From: Candidatus Woesearchaeota archaeon
GTDB taxonomy: Archaea; Nanobdellota; Nanobdellia; Woesearchaeales; GW2011-AR4
Direction: 5' to 3'
Assembly: GCA_018303655.1 (NCBI GenBank)
Contig: JAGVXT010000013.1
Span: 1 to 32,326, forward strand
Length of the DNA stretch: 32,326 bases
Both the position numbers and the translations under genes were made by a program. Shown piece after piece: positions 1 through 6,384 of this stretch (position 1 is the first letter of the stretch; every line of letters begins with the position of its first letter). The notes beneath the pieces were generated by a model. The model did not search any database and was not told the origin of the DNA. It saw nothing but the letters and a program-made list of their open reading frames with translations.

Positions 1-99
1 TTTTTGTATTATTCCTCTTTTGTTCCTCATGGTGGGGTACGCTCCCACCCCCGAAACAGCCTAATGGCTGTTCGGGTTAATATTATTTTCTACAAAGCC
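1..99. other. Left-edge non-coding stretch with two GC-rich hairpins
   Basis: No gene can be supported here. Two strong inverted repeats stand out in AT-rich DNA: GGTGGG/CCCACC around 31-49, and CCCGAA(A)CAGCC/GGCTGTTCGGG around 49-75 with a TAAT loop. On the minus strand they lie just before an ATG at 30 that opens ten codons (MRNKRGIIQK) and then leaves the window. They could be a leader structure of that gene, a terminator of a gene to the left, or part of a structured RNA. A TATA-like run at about 76-89 faces right and may be the original ychF promoter, now cut off by the transposon. Confidence 0.35.
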
Positions 100-106
100 G
101 ATTTTT

Positions 107-123
107 GGGCTTTGGCTCTAAAC
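107..123 (+). repeat. Left terminal inverted repeat of the transposon
   Basis: 17 bp, GGGCTTTGGCTCTAAAC, read from the outside in. It pairs with 4118-4134 with one mismatch. The sequence just outside it, GATTTTT at 100-106, is repeated outside the right end. Confidence 0.8.
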
Positions 124-173
124 CTTAATATCAACTATAAACCCTCATTTTGACTACAAACCAATTTACATAG
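117..173 (+). repeat. Three 19-bp iteron-like repeats inside the left transposon end
   Basis: Units beginning CTCTAAACC (117), CTATAAACC (136) and CTACAAACC (155) recur at an exact 19-bp period. The first overlaps the inner part of the left TIR. The spacing of nearly two helical turns would place bound protein on one DNA face, so a transposase-binding array is the natural guess. The unit tails are degenerate, so this is suggestive only. Confidence 0.45.
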
Positions 174-266
174 CGACTTTATATTCTATCCAAAAGAATT
201 AAATGAGTTTAAAGAATGAGTTAGTATAAGGTTAAATAGTTTAGACAAATAAAGTGGATATTAACT

Positions 267-608
267 CTATTTTTTGAGTGGATATTTCTTTTTAAATCTT
301 TCAATTGTTCCAGTGCTTATTGACGCATTACATTGTTTGCAAATTGGACGCAAATTTGATATAGCATTGCTTCCACCCTTTGCAACAGCCTTATTATGTC
401 CTACTTCAAAATTATAGATTGTAATAGGCTCTTTGAACACGTAACATCTTCCTTCCATCTTATTTCCAAAATATTTTTTCCATACTAAATCACGCACATT
501 TTTTGGTATCTTCTTTCTATTCCTTTCTCCTGATAATTTAGAAAACATAGCCTCATTCTCCCTTCCAATCTTACCCATAAGATTTGATATAGTTCCCATC
601 AACATCAT
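267..608 (-). CDS. HNH endonuclease-like protein (transposon cargo)
   Basis: 113 residues. The C-terminal half carries an HNH/McrA-type signature: EVGH with His71, then NLRPIC..CN with Asn85, Cys90 and Cys93. HNH folds bind one divalent metal and nick or cut DNA. The family usually has a zinc knuckle of two CxxC pairs, but here only Cys55 precedes the core, so the knuckle is incomplete or uses other ligands. The N-terminal 50 residues are basic and of unknown role. The ATG at 608 lies 4 bp after the stop of the lipoprotein gene on the same strand, so the two are probably co-transcribed. Function could be defence, transposon-associated cleavage or a degenerate homing-type enzyme; the sequence does not decide. 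Confidence 0.7.
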   Translation of the reverse strand: MMLMGTISNLMGKIGRENEAMFSKLSGERNRKKIPKNVRDLVWKKYFGNKMEGRCYVFKEPITIYNFEVGHNKAVAKGGSNAISNLRPICKQCNASISTGTIERFKKKYPLKK

Positions 609-612
609 CTTT

Positions 613-1254
613 TTAACTTGTTATTTTTGCCATTATTTGACCTACATTTGTATGCTGAATGCCAGGCGAACCATCTAAATTGGTTGTTGTATAGGTAACA
701 TTTAATTGTCCATCATATTTTGAGCCAGCATTAACGCATACAAATGTAAAATCCCCACTATTGCCATTTGCCACGCTGAAAGACAAACCCGTCAGGGCAG
801 TGCATTGCTGTGCTTTTGCACCAGTTACCATTATGTCGTAACCAAGCGAATTCTTGAAGACAATACGCAAACTTGTCGCAGTTGCCTTGTAGTCAAAGCA
901 AGCAAGCCCTGCCTGTAATGTGCATTTCTCTTGAAATACTTCACTTTTCGGTGCTTCTTTTTCCTTAACTTCTGGTTTAGTAGGCTCTGCTGGGGTTTCT
1001 ATAACTGGCGGTGTTATGCCTGATGGAGTTTCTTTTTCTTCAACTAAACCATCATCTTTATCGCAAATTGCATTGTCATTCTTATCTAAACAACATTCAC
1101 TTGAATATCTGATATAAGGTTTGTTGCATACAATCAATTCTTTTGATATTCTTTCTAAATCCTTGTCGCTTAATTTAGAAACATCTATTTTTTCACAGGC
1201 TGTTATAACTATAATAAGTAGCACCATTAAGACTAACAGAACCTCTTTTCTCAT
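613..1254 (-). CDS. Predicted extracytoplasmic lipoprotein (transposon cargo)
   Basis: 213 residues. A short basic N-terminus and a hydrophobic stretch (residues 4-19) end in the lipobox ITAC, with Cys20 as predicted lipidation site. Next comes a Cys/Asp-rich segment (about 45-70) with a calcium-loop-like DKNDNAICDKDD, then a Pro/Glu/Lys/Thr-rich linker (70-107). The C-terminal beta-rich domain begins CTLQAGLACFDY. That domain resembles the exposed domain of the membrane protein at 25793-26410 (C-x4-GL-x-C-x-[DE]-Y, then a hydrophobic strand, an N, and later paired Cys). Upstream on the minus strand, CTTTAAATAG near 1280-1290 is a good TATA box. A surface lipoprotein is unusual transposon cargo. 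Its molecular function is unknown. Confidence 0.65.
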   Translation of the reverse strand: MRKEVLLVLMVLLIIVITACEKIDVSKLSDKDLERISKELIVCNKPYIRYSSECCLDKNDNAICDKDDGLVEEKETPSGITPPVIETPAEPTKPEVKEKEAPKSEVFQEKCTLQAGLACFDYKATATSLRIVFKNSLGYDIMVTGAKAQQCTALTGLSFSVANGNSGDFTFVCVNAGSKYDGQLNVTYTTTNLDGSPGIQHTNVGQIMAKITS

Positions 1255-1300
1255 TTTGATTAGTCTATGAAGTAACCTCTATTTAAAGATTTTGGTAAGC

Positions 1301-1375
1301 ATATGGTAAATAGATGGGAATAAACTATATTACTATTCTTCTGGGGATTTTTAATTGAATATGGTAAGTAAATGG
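1301..1375 (+). promoter_or_regulatory. Promoter and repeated operator-like motif of the small wHTH gene
   Basis: A 17-bp motif ATATGGTAA(A/G)TA(G/A)ATGG occurs at 1301-1317 and 1359-1375 with two mismatches; the second copy covers the start codon of the wHTH gene. A third partial TTTGGTAAG lies at 1291-1299. A TATA-like ACTATATTA at 1324-1332 sits between the full copies, about 30 bp before the ATG at 1361. The layout fits autoregulation by the encoded wHTH protein, which is inference. Confidence 0.45.
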
Positions 1376-1615
1376 TATTTAATTAGTAAAATAAAATCAA
1401 GTAGTTACAGAAAGAATGTCCTAATTCTTTTACATAAAAAAGAAATGACTCCAAGAGAGTTGGAAAAAGAAGCAAAAATTAAAATTTCACATATAAGTAG
1501 AGCATTAAAAGAATTATCTGAATTGGGATTGGTTAAATGTCTCACACCCGATACAAGAAGAAGTAAAATCTACTCTATAACTAAATTAGGCAAAGATATT
1601 TTAAAGAAATTATAA
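1361..1615 (+). CDS. Small winged-helix DNA-binding protein (transposon cargo)
   Basis: 84 residues from the ATG at 1361; a TTG two codons earlier (1355) is a possible alternative. A classic wHTH pattern is visible: helix 1 'RKNVLILLHK', helix 2 'TPRELEKEAKI', recognition helix 'KISHISRALKELSELGLVKCL', and a wing ending 'RRSKIYSITKLGKDIL'. This resembles archaeal MarR/ArsR-type single-domain regulators. It ends convergently with the nuclease gene with a 6-bp overlap at 1610-1615. A repeated 17-bp motif spans its promoter and start codon, suggesting that it controls itself. It may also control the divergent lipoprotein-HNH pair that starts at 1254. Confidence 0.75.
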   Translation: MVSKWYLISKIKSSSYRKNVLILLHKKEMTPRELEKEAKIKISHISRALKELSELGLVKCLTPDTRRSKIYSITKLGKDILKKL

Positions 1616-2284
1616 ATGATTGCAGTTCCCAACCCATTTACAGAAGCCACAATCTTCATCAGGATTTGGTATTTTTCCTTCTAATACTTTTAATGCTTCT
1701 TTGAAGATTGTTTCAGCATTTTTTATTGAAACATCCATTTTTATTAAATCTGTATTAAAGACAACATCTCCATTTTCATTAACATTTTCTGGATGATAGA
1801 AAAGTAAATATGAATAATTTTCTGTTTCATAACTATTTTTTCTTAAAAGAAAATTGTAAATGTCCAATGAATTTTGATAGTGATTAGCAGTATCTTCCTT
1901 TAATTGAAAACCTCTTGTTTTGTAATCCAACACAATCAATTTTTGTAATTTTTGCAATATATTGTCAATTGCACCTCTAAACACATTGCCTTGTTCATCA
2001 GTCCATTGAAGACCTTTGAGATTATTTCTCCATATTTTCAGAAGTTCAACATTATCAAATAACTTTACATTGCCATTCAATTCTTCAAGTTCTGGTGGCA
2101 ATAAGCCTCTATCCCTAAATGAATCAAAATGTGTTTTTAATATTTTATCCATTCCAGAAGGTAATGAAGGGAATATTGTTGCTGGTCGCTTAATATCTTT
2201 ATTGAAATGAAGCCAGAAACATCTTGGACATTCTTTTAGTAAAGATAAACTTGATGGTGAAAATTTGTATGACATTTTAATCAT
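1610..2284 (-). CDS. Cas4-like PD-(D/E)XK nuclease with predicted Fe-S cluster (transposon cargo)
   Basis: 224 residues. An N-terminal ECPRC (Cys19/Cys22) and a C-terminal CGFCKWVGNC (Cys212, Cys215, Cys221) form the usual four-cysteine Fe-S site of RecB/Cas4-family nucleases. The catalytic core is visible as GAIDNI (Asp107), VLDYKTRG (Asp120, Lys122) and a HYQ motif (His135-Gln137). All key residues are present, so an active exonuclease/endonuclease is expected. Cas4 proteins resect DNA ends and trim CRISPR spacers, but there are no cas genes or CRISPR array in the window. This is therefore a solo, transposon-borne homologue. The start overlaps the stop of the upstream wHTH gene by 4 bp, so the two should be translationally coupled. 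Confidence 0.8.
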   Translation of the reverse strand: MIKMSYKFSPSSLSLLKECPRCFWLHFNKDIKRPATIFPSLPSGMDKILKTHFDSFRDRGLLPPELEELNGNVKLFDNVELLKIWRNNLKGLQWTDEQGNVFRGAIDNILQKLQKLIVLDYKTRGFQLKEDTANHYQNSLDIYNFLLRKNSYETENYSYLLFYHPENVNENGDVVFNTDLIKMDVSIKNAETIFKEALKVLEGKIPNPDEDCGFCKWVGNCNHL

Positions 2285-2568
2285 TCAACTTTTTTCCTAT
2301 AATAAATCCTTTTACCTATTTTTTCACTGCTTATCAGTCCATCTTCTTCTAATTTTTGAATTTTAACCTTTGAAGTAGCTGGATGCATATGTGTTAATCT
2401 TGCTATTTGAGTGTGTGTTAATCCAATCCTTGTATTCTCTAAATATTCAAGAATTGATTTTTCAAAAGGCGGGTATTTTTCAGGTGTAAGTTTAAATTTG
2501 TCTTTTTCCAATTCTAACTTTTTCTTTTCAAATTTTTTCTTTTTTTTAGGTGCTTTAAATTTTTCCAT
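2281..2568 (-). CDS. Winged-helix regulator with Lys-rich N-terminus (transposon cargo)
   Basis: 95 residues. Residues 3-25 are strongly basic (KKKKKFEKKK...), a likely DNA-contacting or disordered tail. Residues 35-95 form a MarR-like winged helix: 'KSILEYLENTRIGLTHTQIA', recognition helix 'HPATSKVKIQKLEEDGLI' and wing 'SSEKIGKRIYYRKK'. It lies 2 bp after the AbrB-like gene and overlaps the nuclease gene by 4 bp (2281-2284). The three thus form one tight minus-strand operon, regulator-regulator-nuclease. It probably regulates the operon or delivers the nuclease to DNA; neither can be told from sequence. Confidence 0.7.
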   Translation of the reverse strand: MEKFKAPKKKKKFEKKKLELEKDKFKLTPEKYPPFEKSILEYLENTRIGLTHTQIARLTHMHPATSKVKIQKLEEDGLISSEKIGKRIYYRKKVE

Positions 2569-2570
2569 TT

Positions 2571-2804
2571 TTAACCTTCGTATTTTACATATAACTTATT
2601 CTCTTTCCGAGTTTTTCCGAGATGAAATTCAAAAGTAAATTTCTTTTTTTCTTCATCCTTTGCTTTTTCTCTTGGCATCCCCATTTCTTTCGCTATTAGC
2701 GCAGGTATCCTGATTGAATGTTGCCTTCCGTCAAATTGAACTTTAACTGTTTTTGTAAATTTATTTGGATGTCTTTCTTCTTTTTGCTCATTATTCGCTT
2801 CCAC
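2571..2804 (-). CDS. AbrB/SpoVT-like small DNA-binding protein (transposon cargo)
   Basis: 77 residues. The segment 'TKTVKVQFDGRQHSIRIPALIAKEMGM' (about 18-44) has the strand-turn-strand-helix pattern of swapped-hairpin AbrB domains, followed by a charged linker and a C-terminal strand 'NKLYVKYEG'. Such proteins are commonly antitoxins or transition-state regulators. The GTG at 2804 is preferred because the mRNA-sense sequence AGGTGTGAT lies just upstream as a ribosome-binding site. The next ATG (2791) would be inside the disordered N-terminus. It is first gene of the operon with the wHTH and the nuclease, and a TATA-like run (TTATATATAA) lies upstream near 2850-2860. Confidence 0.6.
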   Translation of the reverse strand: MEANNEQKEERHPNKFTKTVKVQFDGRQHSIRIPALIAKEMGMPREKAKDEEKKKFTFEFHLGKTRKENKLYVKYEG

Positions 2805-2895
2805 TTATCACACCTTTTTTGCTTACTTATAAGGTATTACGAGCTTATATATAAATTTATCTAAAAATCATATGCTAATAAGATAAAAACCAAAA

Positions 2896-2957
2896 CATTT
2901 ATATACAAAATGCAATTTCCAAAGTAATACGAAAATAATACAATAATGATTTATTGT
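2896..2957 (+). promoter_or_regulatory. Transposase promoter with dyad operator
   Basis: CATTTATATAC at 2896-2906 is a good archaeal TATA box, predicting a start near 2930. A perfect 7-bp dyad, ACAATAA-TGAT-TTATTGT, fills 2940-2957, between that start and the ATG at 2968. It could be a repressor site or an mRNA hairpin limiting transposase expression. Confidence 0.5.
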
Positions 2958-2967
2958 AAGTAAGAAA

Positions 2968-4116
2968 ATGGCACAAGACAAAATGCAGGGTGTGAAGCCC
3001 ACAGAATTAAAAGATGATTTAACAGAACAGATAGACGACGACCTACTAAAAAAATCAAGAGAGTTGCTAAAAAGTGTGAACCCTGCTGTTAAAGACAAGC
3101 AACAAACACTTAATACATTTATTGACCCATACACTCCGAAGCCCTATGGAAGCAAAAAAACTTATCCACAGGATGATTGGTCATTATATGCTAAATCTCT
3201 TGGTAGAGAAAAAATAAATTCTCTTGTTATAATCAACGATGGAATTGATTTTTTGAACATTGGCTACAAGTATAAAGGAAATGGCAGACCACCTGTTGAT
3301 TTAAATGAAATTGCAAAATCTCTCGTTTTTGGTTCTTACAATAACTTTTCTTCTTGGAAAGTTGAAAGTGAATTGACATTGATAGCGCAGGCGATGGGAA
3401 TAATAGATAAGATACCTGCAAGAAGCACGTTTAACAAATATCGGAAAGACCCTGCATTAACTCCAATTCTTGAAAGATTATATAAGTTAATGGCAGAACC
3501 TCTTGCACCACTTGAAGACACCTTCATTGCGGACTCTTCTGGTATAAGCAACAGTTATGGAAACAAAAAATGGCGTGAAATCAGGCATAAAAAGGAAGAA
3601 CAAAAAGAGAGAAGAAAATTTAGTAAAATTCACATAATGATTGGTGCAAAGACAAAGATAATTTCTGCTGTCTTAATTACAGAAGGTTATCAGCACGAAA
3701 ACCGCACTTTAATCCCATTATTAAATGAGACTGCAAAAATATTTGACCCCGAGAGGGTATTGGCAGACGCAGGTTTTCTATCAAAAGGCAATGCGAAGGC
3801 AATTGCTGACATAGGCGCAGTTCCATACATCAGAACTAAAAAGAATGTTCATACTCCTATGAAAGGAGTTACCTCTGCCTATGGTAATATGTTAAGGGAA
3901 CAAAAAATCAATTCTACTATGTTTGATAGGATATATAATAAGCGTGCAATTGTTGAAGCGGTGTTCAGTTCTTTTAAGAGAACAAGGACTTCTTTTTGCA
4001 GGTCAAAATATCTTGTTAGCCAGAGAAATGAACTTCTTGCTAAAGTTGTGTGCCACAATGCCTCAATTTTAAGCCGAATGTTGTTGCGCCACAATTTGAA
4101 GTGCAAATTTCTATAG
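2968..4116 (+). CDS. IS4/IS5-superfamily DDE transposase
   Basis: 382 residues. The DDE catalytic triad is visible: Asp189 in 'IADSSGIS', Asp267 in 'VLADAGF', and Glu330 in 'YNKRAIVEAVFSSFK'. The last motif matches the IS4-type Y-x2-R-x3-E-x6-K signature exactly. The N-terminal third ('GRPPVDLNEIAKSLVFGSYNNFSSWKVESEL...') is the helical DNA-binding region usual for these enzymes. The reading frame is intact, so the enzyme may be active. The stop lies one base before the right TIR. ATG 2968 is used; ATG 2980 is an alternative. The 7-bp TSD is compatible with several IS4/IS5-type groups, so I do not name the IS family more closely. Confidence 0.9.
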   Translation: MAQDKMQGVKPTELKDDLTEQIDDDLLKKSRELLKSVNPAVKDKQQTLNTFIDPYTPKPYGSKKTYPQDDWSLYAKSLGREKINSLVIINDGIDFLNIGYKYKGNGRPPVDLNEIAKSLVFGSYNNFSSWKVESELTLIAQAMGIIDKIPARSTFNKYRKDPALTPILERLYKLMAEPLAPLEDTFIADSSGISNSYGNKKWREIRHKKEEQKERRKFSKIHIMIGAKTKIISAVLITEGYQHENRTLIPLLNETAKIFDPERVLADAGFLSKGNAKAIADIGAVPYIRTKKNVHTPMKGVTSAYGNMLREQKINSTMFDRIYNKRAIVEAVFSSFKRTRTSFCRSKYLVSQRNELLAKVVCHNASILSRMLLRHNLKCKFL

Positions 4117-4117
4117 A

Positions 4118-4134
4118 GTTTATAGCCAAAGCCC
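4118..4134 (-). repeat. Right terminal inverted repeat of the transposon
   Basis: Reverse complement reads GGGCTTTGGCTATAAAC, 16/17 identical to the left end. It is followed by the second target-duplication copy, GATTTTT at 4135-4141. Confidence 0.8.
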
Positions 4135-4141
4135 GATTTTT
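4135..4141. repeat. Target-site duplication, right copy (left copy 100-106)
   Basis: GATTTTT directly outside the right TIR equals GATTTTT directly outside the left TIR. Removing 107-4141 restores a continuous sequence leading into the ychF start region. Confidence 0.75.
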
Positions 4142-4178
4142 GGAAACTTTTTTAATGTCTTTAAGTTTAGCAGAAAAC

Positions 4179-5414
4179 ATGCTAATAGGAATTGTCGGAA
4201 AACCAAGCTGCGGAAAGAGCACTTTCTTCAATGCCCAGACTCTTGCGAATGTGGAAATTGCAAATTATCCTTTCACCACAATAAAGCCGAACCACGGCAC
4301 CGGCTATGTAAGAGTTGATTGCGTTGACAGGGAATTTAATACAAAGTGCAATCCGAGGTTTGGATACTGCATTGAAAGCAACAGGTTTGTGCCTGTTGAG
4401 CTGCTTGATGTTGCTGGCTTGGTTCCTGGAGCTCATGAAGGCAAGGGCATGGGCAACCAATTCCTTGATGACTTGAATCAGGCAGATGTATTAATACATA
4501 TAATCGATGTTGCAGGCTCTACAAACGAGAAAGGCGAGTCAGTTCCTGCATTAAGCTACAATCCTGCAAATGACATAAAGTTTCTTGAGCATGAATTGGA
4601 CATGTGGTATTTAAGATTGATAGAGAAAGGCTGGGAGAGGTTTGCAAGGACTGTAAACCAGGAAAGGCCGGAGCTGAAAAAAGCTGTTGCAAAGCAGCTA
4701 AGCTCATTCAGGGTTACTGAAACCTTGATGGAAAAAGTTATCCAGAAATTAGATCTTGACGCTGATATAATGAAATGGGACAAAAATATTCTTCTCAAAA
4801 TAGCGACAGAGCTCAGAAAGGCGACAAAGCCCATGGTAATAGCCTGCAACAAGATAGACGTCAAAGGCGCTTATGAAAATTTTGAAAGGCTGGAAAGGGA
4901 GTTTTCACAATATTTGCTTGTGCCGTGCAGCGCAGAGGCGGAACTGGCTTTGAGGGAGGCTGCGAAGCATGAATTAATCAAATACATCCCAGGTGATAAC
5001 AATTTTGAAATTATAAGCGAAGAAAAACTGTCGAATGCGAGTGAGCTAGTGCGAACTCGCTCACAACTCACTGAAAAGCAGAAAAATGCATTGAATTTCA
5101 TAAAAATAGATGTGCTTGGCAAATTTGGCTCAACCGGAGTGCAGAAAGTACTTGACATTGCAGTCTTTGACTTGCTTAAGTATGTCGCAATATTTCCAGG
5201 CGGTGTGAACAAGCTTGAGGACCAGCACGGAAACAGGTTGCCGGACTGTTTTTTGATGCCTCCTGAAACAACAGCTCTTGATTTCGCCTTTAAATTGCAC
5301 ACAGACATAGGAAAGAATTTTGTAAAGGCAATTGATGTAAAAAGCAGAAGGCCTGTTGGGAAAGACTTCATTCTGAAAAACAGGGATGTTATAGAAATTG
5401 CGACAAGCAAATGA
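4179..5414 (+). CDS. ychF: YchF/OLA1-type translation-associated GTPase
   Basis: 411 residues from the ATG at 4179 (MLIGIVGKP...), which places the G1 loop at the usual N-terminal position. An in-frame ATG at 4155 would add eight residues. G1 is GKPSCGKST, G3 is DVAGLVPGAH and G4 is NKID. A C-terminal TGS-like domain ('LDIAVFDLLKYVAIFPGGVNKL...FILKNRDVIEIA') follows. This family binds ATP or GTP and interacts with ribosomes. Upstream sequence was replaced by the transposon end only 38 bp before the ATG, so transcription may now rely on promoter sequence within the transposon. A short palindrome-rich segment (5037-5064) adds about a dozen residues (NASELVRTRSQL) before the TGS region. Confidence 0.9.
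   Translation: MLIGIVGKPSCGKSTFFNAQTLANVEIANYPFTTIKPNHGTGYVRVDCVDREFNTKCNPRFGYCIESNRFVPVELLDVAGLVPGAHEGKGMGNQFLDDLNQADVLIHIIDVAGSTNEKGESVPALSYNPANDIKFLEHELDMWYLRLIEKGWERFARTVNQERPELKKAVAKQLSSFRVTETLMEKVIQKLDLDADIMKWDKNILLKIATELRKATKPMVIACNKIDVKGAYENFERLEREFSQYLLVPCSAEAELALREAAKHELIKYIPGDNNFEIISEEKLSNASELVRTRSQLTEKQKNALNFIKIDVLGKFGSTGVQKVLDIAVFDLLKYVAIFPGGVNKLEDQHGNRLPDCFLMPPETTALDFAFKLHTDIGKNFVKAIDVKSRRPVGKDFILKNRDVIEIATSK
5037..5064 (+). repeat. Palindromic segment inside the ychF reading frame
   Basis: Nested inverted repeats GCGAGT (5037) / ACTCGC (5055) and GTGAGC (5041) / GCTCAC (5059) lie in frame, encoding part of 'NASELVRTRSQL'. This interrupts an otherwise lysine-rich linker 'EEKLS...TEKQKNALNFI'. 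It looks like a small palindromic insertion tolerated at a surface linker. Confidence 0.45.
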
Positions 5415-5422
5415 ACCATTAC

Positions 5423-5433
5423 TTTTATAAATC
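5423..5433 (+). promoter_or_regulatory. TATA box of the upstream tRNA-Gly fragment
   Basis: TTTTATAAATC, centred about 26 bp before the fragment start at 5454, is the standard archaeal spacing. The fragment is therefore probably still transcribed. Confidence 0.5.
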
Positions 5434-5453
5434 ACTATTAAATATTCATTCTT

Positions 5454-5478
5454 GCGCTGGTGGTCTAATGGCTATGAT
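5454..5478 (+). pseudogene. 5' fragment of tRNA-Gly upstream of the endonuclease gene
   Basis: The first 20 nt, GCGCTGGTGGTCTAATGGCT, equal the 5' end of the complete tRNA gene at 6415. Here they continue straight into ATGATG, i.e. the D-stem 3' strand without the 35-nt D-loop intron, before homology stops. Including the two preceding T residues, 22 bp are identical between 5452-5473 and 6413-6434. Only an acceptor 5' strand and D-arm remain, so this is most simply a relic displaced by insertion of the endonuclease cassette. A trans-spliced tRNA half or the 5' exon of a ~1-kb intron are alternatives. Confidence 0.65.
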
Positions 5479-5486
5479 GTAATAGG

Positions 5487-5499
5487 AAAATTTATATAT
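5487..5499 (+). promoter_or_regulatory. TATA box of the homing endonuclease gene
   Basis: AAAATTTATATAT lies about 27 bp before the ATG at 5520, giving a leaderless message independent of tRNA transcription. Confidence 0.5.
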
Positions 5500-5519
5500 T
5501 TGCATTTATTAATCATATT

Positions 5520-6383
5520 ATGAAATATCTAAATTTTCCAAAAAATCAACAAACTTTGTTCTTAAAATCAATTAAGTCAAAAACAAAATATTCATGGCGG
5601 AGACTTGCTGGTGTTTTAAACGTAAATAGAAGTATGTTATATTTTTATTTAAATGAATCTTCGAAATTATCATTAGATCGTTATATAAAATTATGCGACC
5701 TAGCTAAAATTAGACCAAAAAACATAGAAACTATTGAAATAAAAAATAAGCAAGTGACAATAAACATTCCAAGTCTATCCAACTTATTGGCAGAATTTGT
5801 TGGAGCATTGGCAGGGGATGGTCATGTTAATGATGTGACATATGAAGTATCAATTTCTATGGACAAGGATTTAGACAATCAATATTCAGATCATATTATA
5901 TATCTTTTCACGACTCTATTTAACATGACTACAAGGAAATTTGTTCAGAAAAATAAAGTAAAATGTTATGTTTATTCCAAAAGCCTTGTCTATTATTTAA
6001 GTGAAACTTTCCTGATTCCAATTGGAAAAAAGAAAGGAAAATTACATATTCCACAACAAATTAAAAATAACAATACTCTACTAAATTCTTATATCAGGGG
6101 TGTTTTTGATACAGATGGTTCTTTTCACAGACACCACAAAAACTCAGCTATGCTTGGGTTTTTTAGTAGAGATGAAACGTTTTTGAAAGAGTTACAGACT
6201 GCTTTAAGAAAATTTAAGTTTAACACCTATTTAAATGGAAAAAATCTATACATCTATAGAAAAGACCAAATAGATAAATTCTTTAAGGAAATAGCCCCTT
6301 CTAATCAGAAACATACAAGTAAATATGAGAGTTATATCAAAAATGGATTTGTGCCTCTTACTAAAGATATTTTGAATCGTTAG
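5520..6383 (+). CDS. LAGLIDADG homing endonuclease
   Basis: 287 residues with two LAGLIDADG helices: 'EFVGALAGDG' (residues 92-101, Asp100) and 'YIRGVFDTDGSF' (191-202), about 100 residues apart. This is the spacing of a single-chain, pseudo-symmetric enzyme that cuts a long asymmetric site. The first 70 residues contain an HTH-like segment ('SWRRLAGVLNVNRSMLYFYL'), probably DNA-binding. The reading frame is intact. Base composition is much more AT-rich than the neighbours, as expected for a foreign gene. It is flanked by copies of the tRNA-Gly 5' end (22-bp direct repeats), implying that the tRNA gene is its target. It has its own TATA box. Confidence 0.88.
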   Translation: MKYLNFPKNQQTLFLKSIKSKTKYSWRRLAGVLNVNRSMLYFYLNESSKLSLDRYIKLCDLAKIRPKNIETIEIKNKQVTINIPSLSNLLAEFVGALAGDGHVNDVTYEVSISMDKDLDNQYSDHIIYLFTTLFNMTTRKFVQKNKVKCYVYSKSLVYYLSETFLIPIGKKKGKLHIPQQIKNNNTLLNSYIRGVFDTDGSFHRHHKNSAMLGFFSRDETFLKELQTALRKFKFNTYLNGKNLYIYRKDQIDKFFKEIAPSNQKHTSKYESYIKNGFVPLTKDILNR

Positions 6384-6384
6384 T

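Larger units (their letters stand above)
107..4134 (+). mobile_element. 4.03-kb DDE transposon with cargo genes, 17-bp TIRs and 7-bp target duplication
   Basis: The ends are seen directly. GGGCTTTGGCTCTAAAC at 107-123 matches the reverse complement of 4118-4134 (GGGCTTTGGCTATAAAC) at 16 of 17 positions. The 7-mer GATTTTT abuts both outer ends (100-106 and 4135-4141). The transposase gene stops at 4116, one base before the right repeat, as expected for its own terminus. No TIR copy lies just upstream of the transposase (2800-2968), so the whole 4 kb and not a 1.2-kb IS is the unit. Six passenger genes lie between the left end and the transposase. An intact TSD suggests a recent insertion. The target lies 38 bp upstream of the ychF ATG. 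Confidence 0.82.

Noticed and set aside
2968-4134. A simple 1.2-kb insertion sequence containing only the transposase
   Set aside because: No inverse copy of the right end exists between 2800 and 2968, while a 16/17 match with an adjoining target duplication exists at 107-123.
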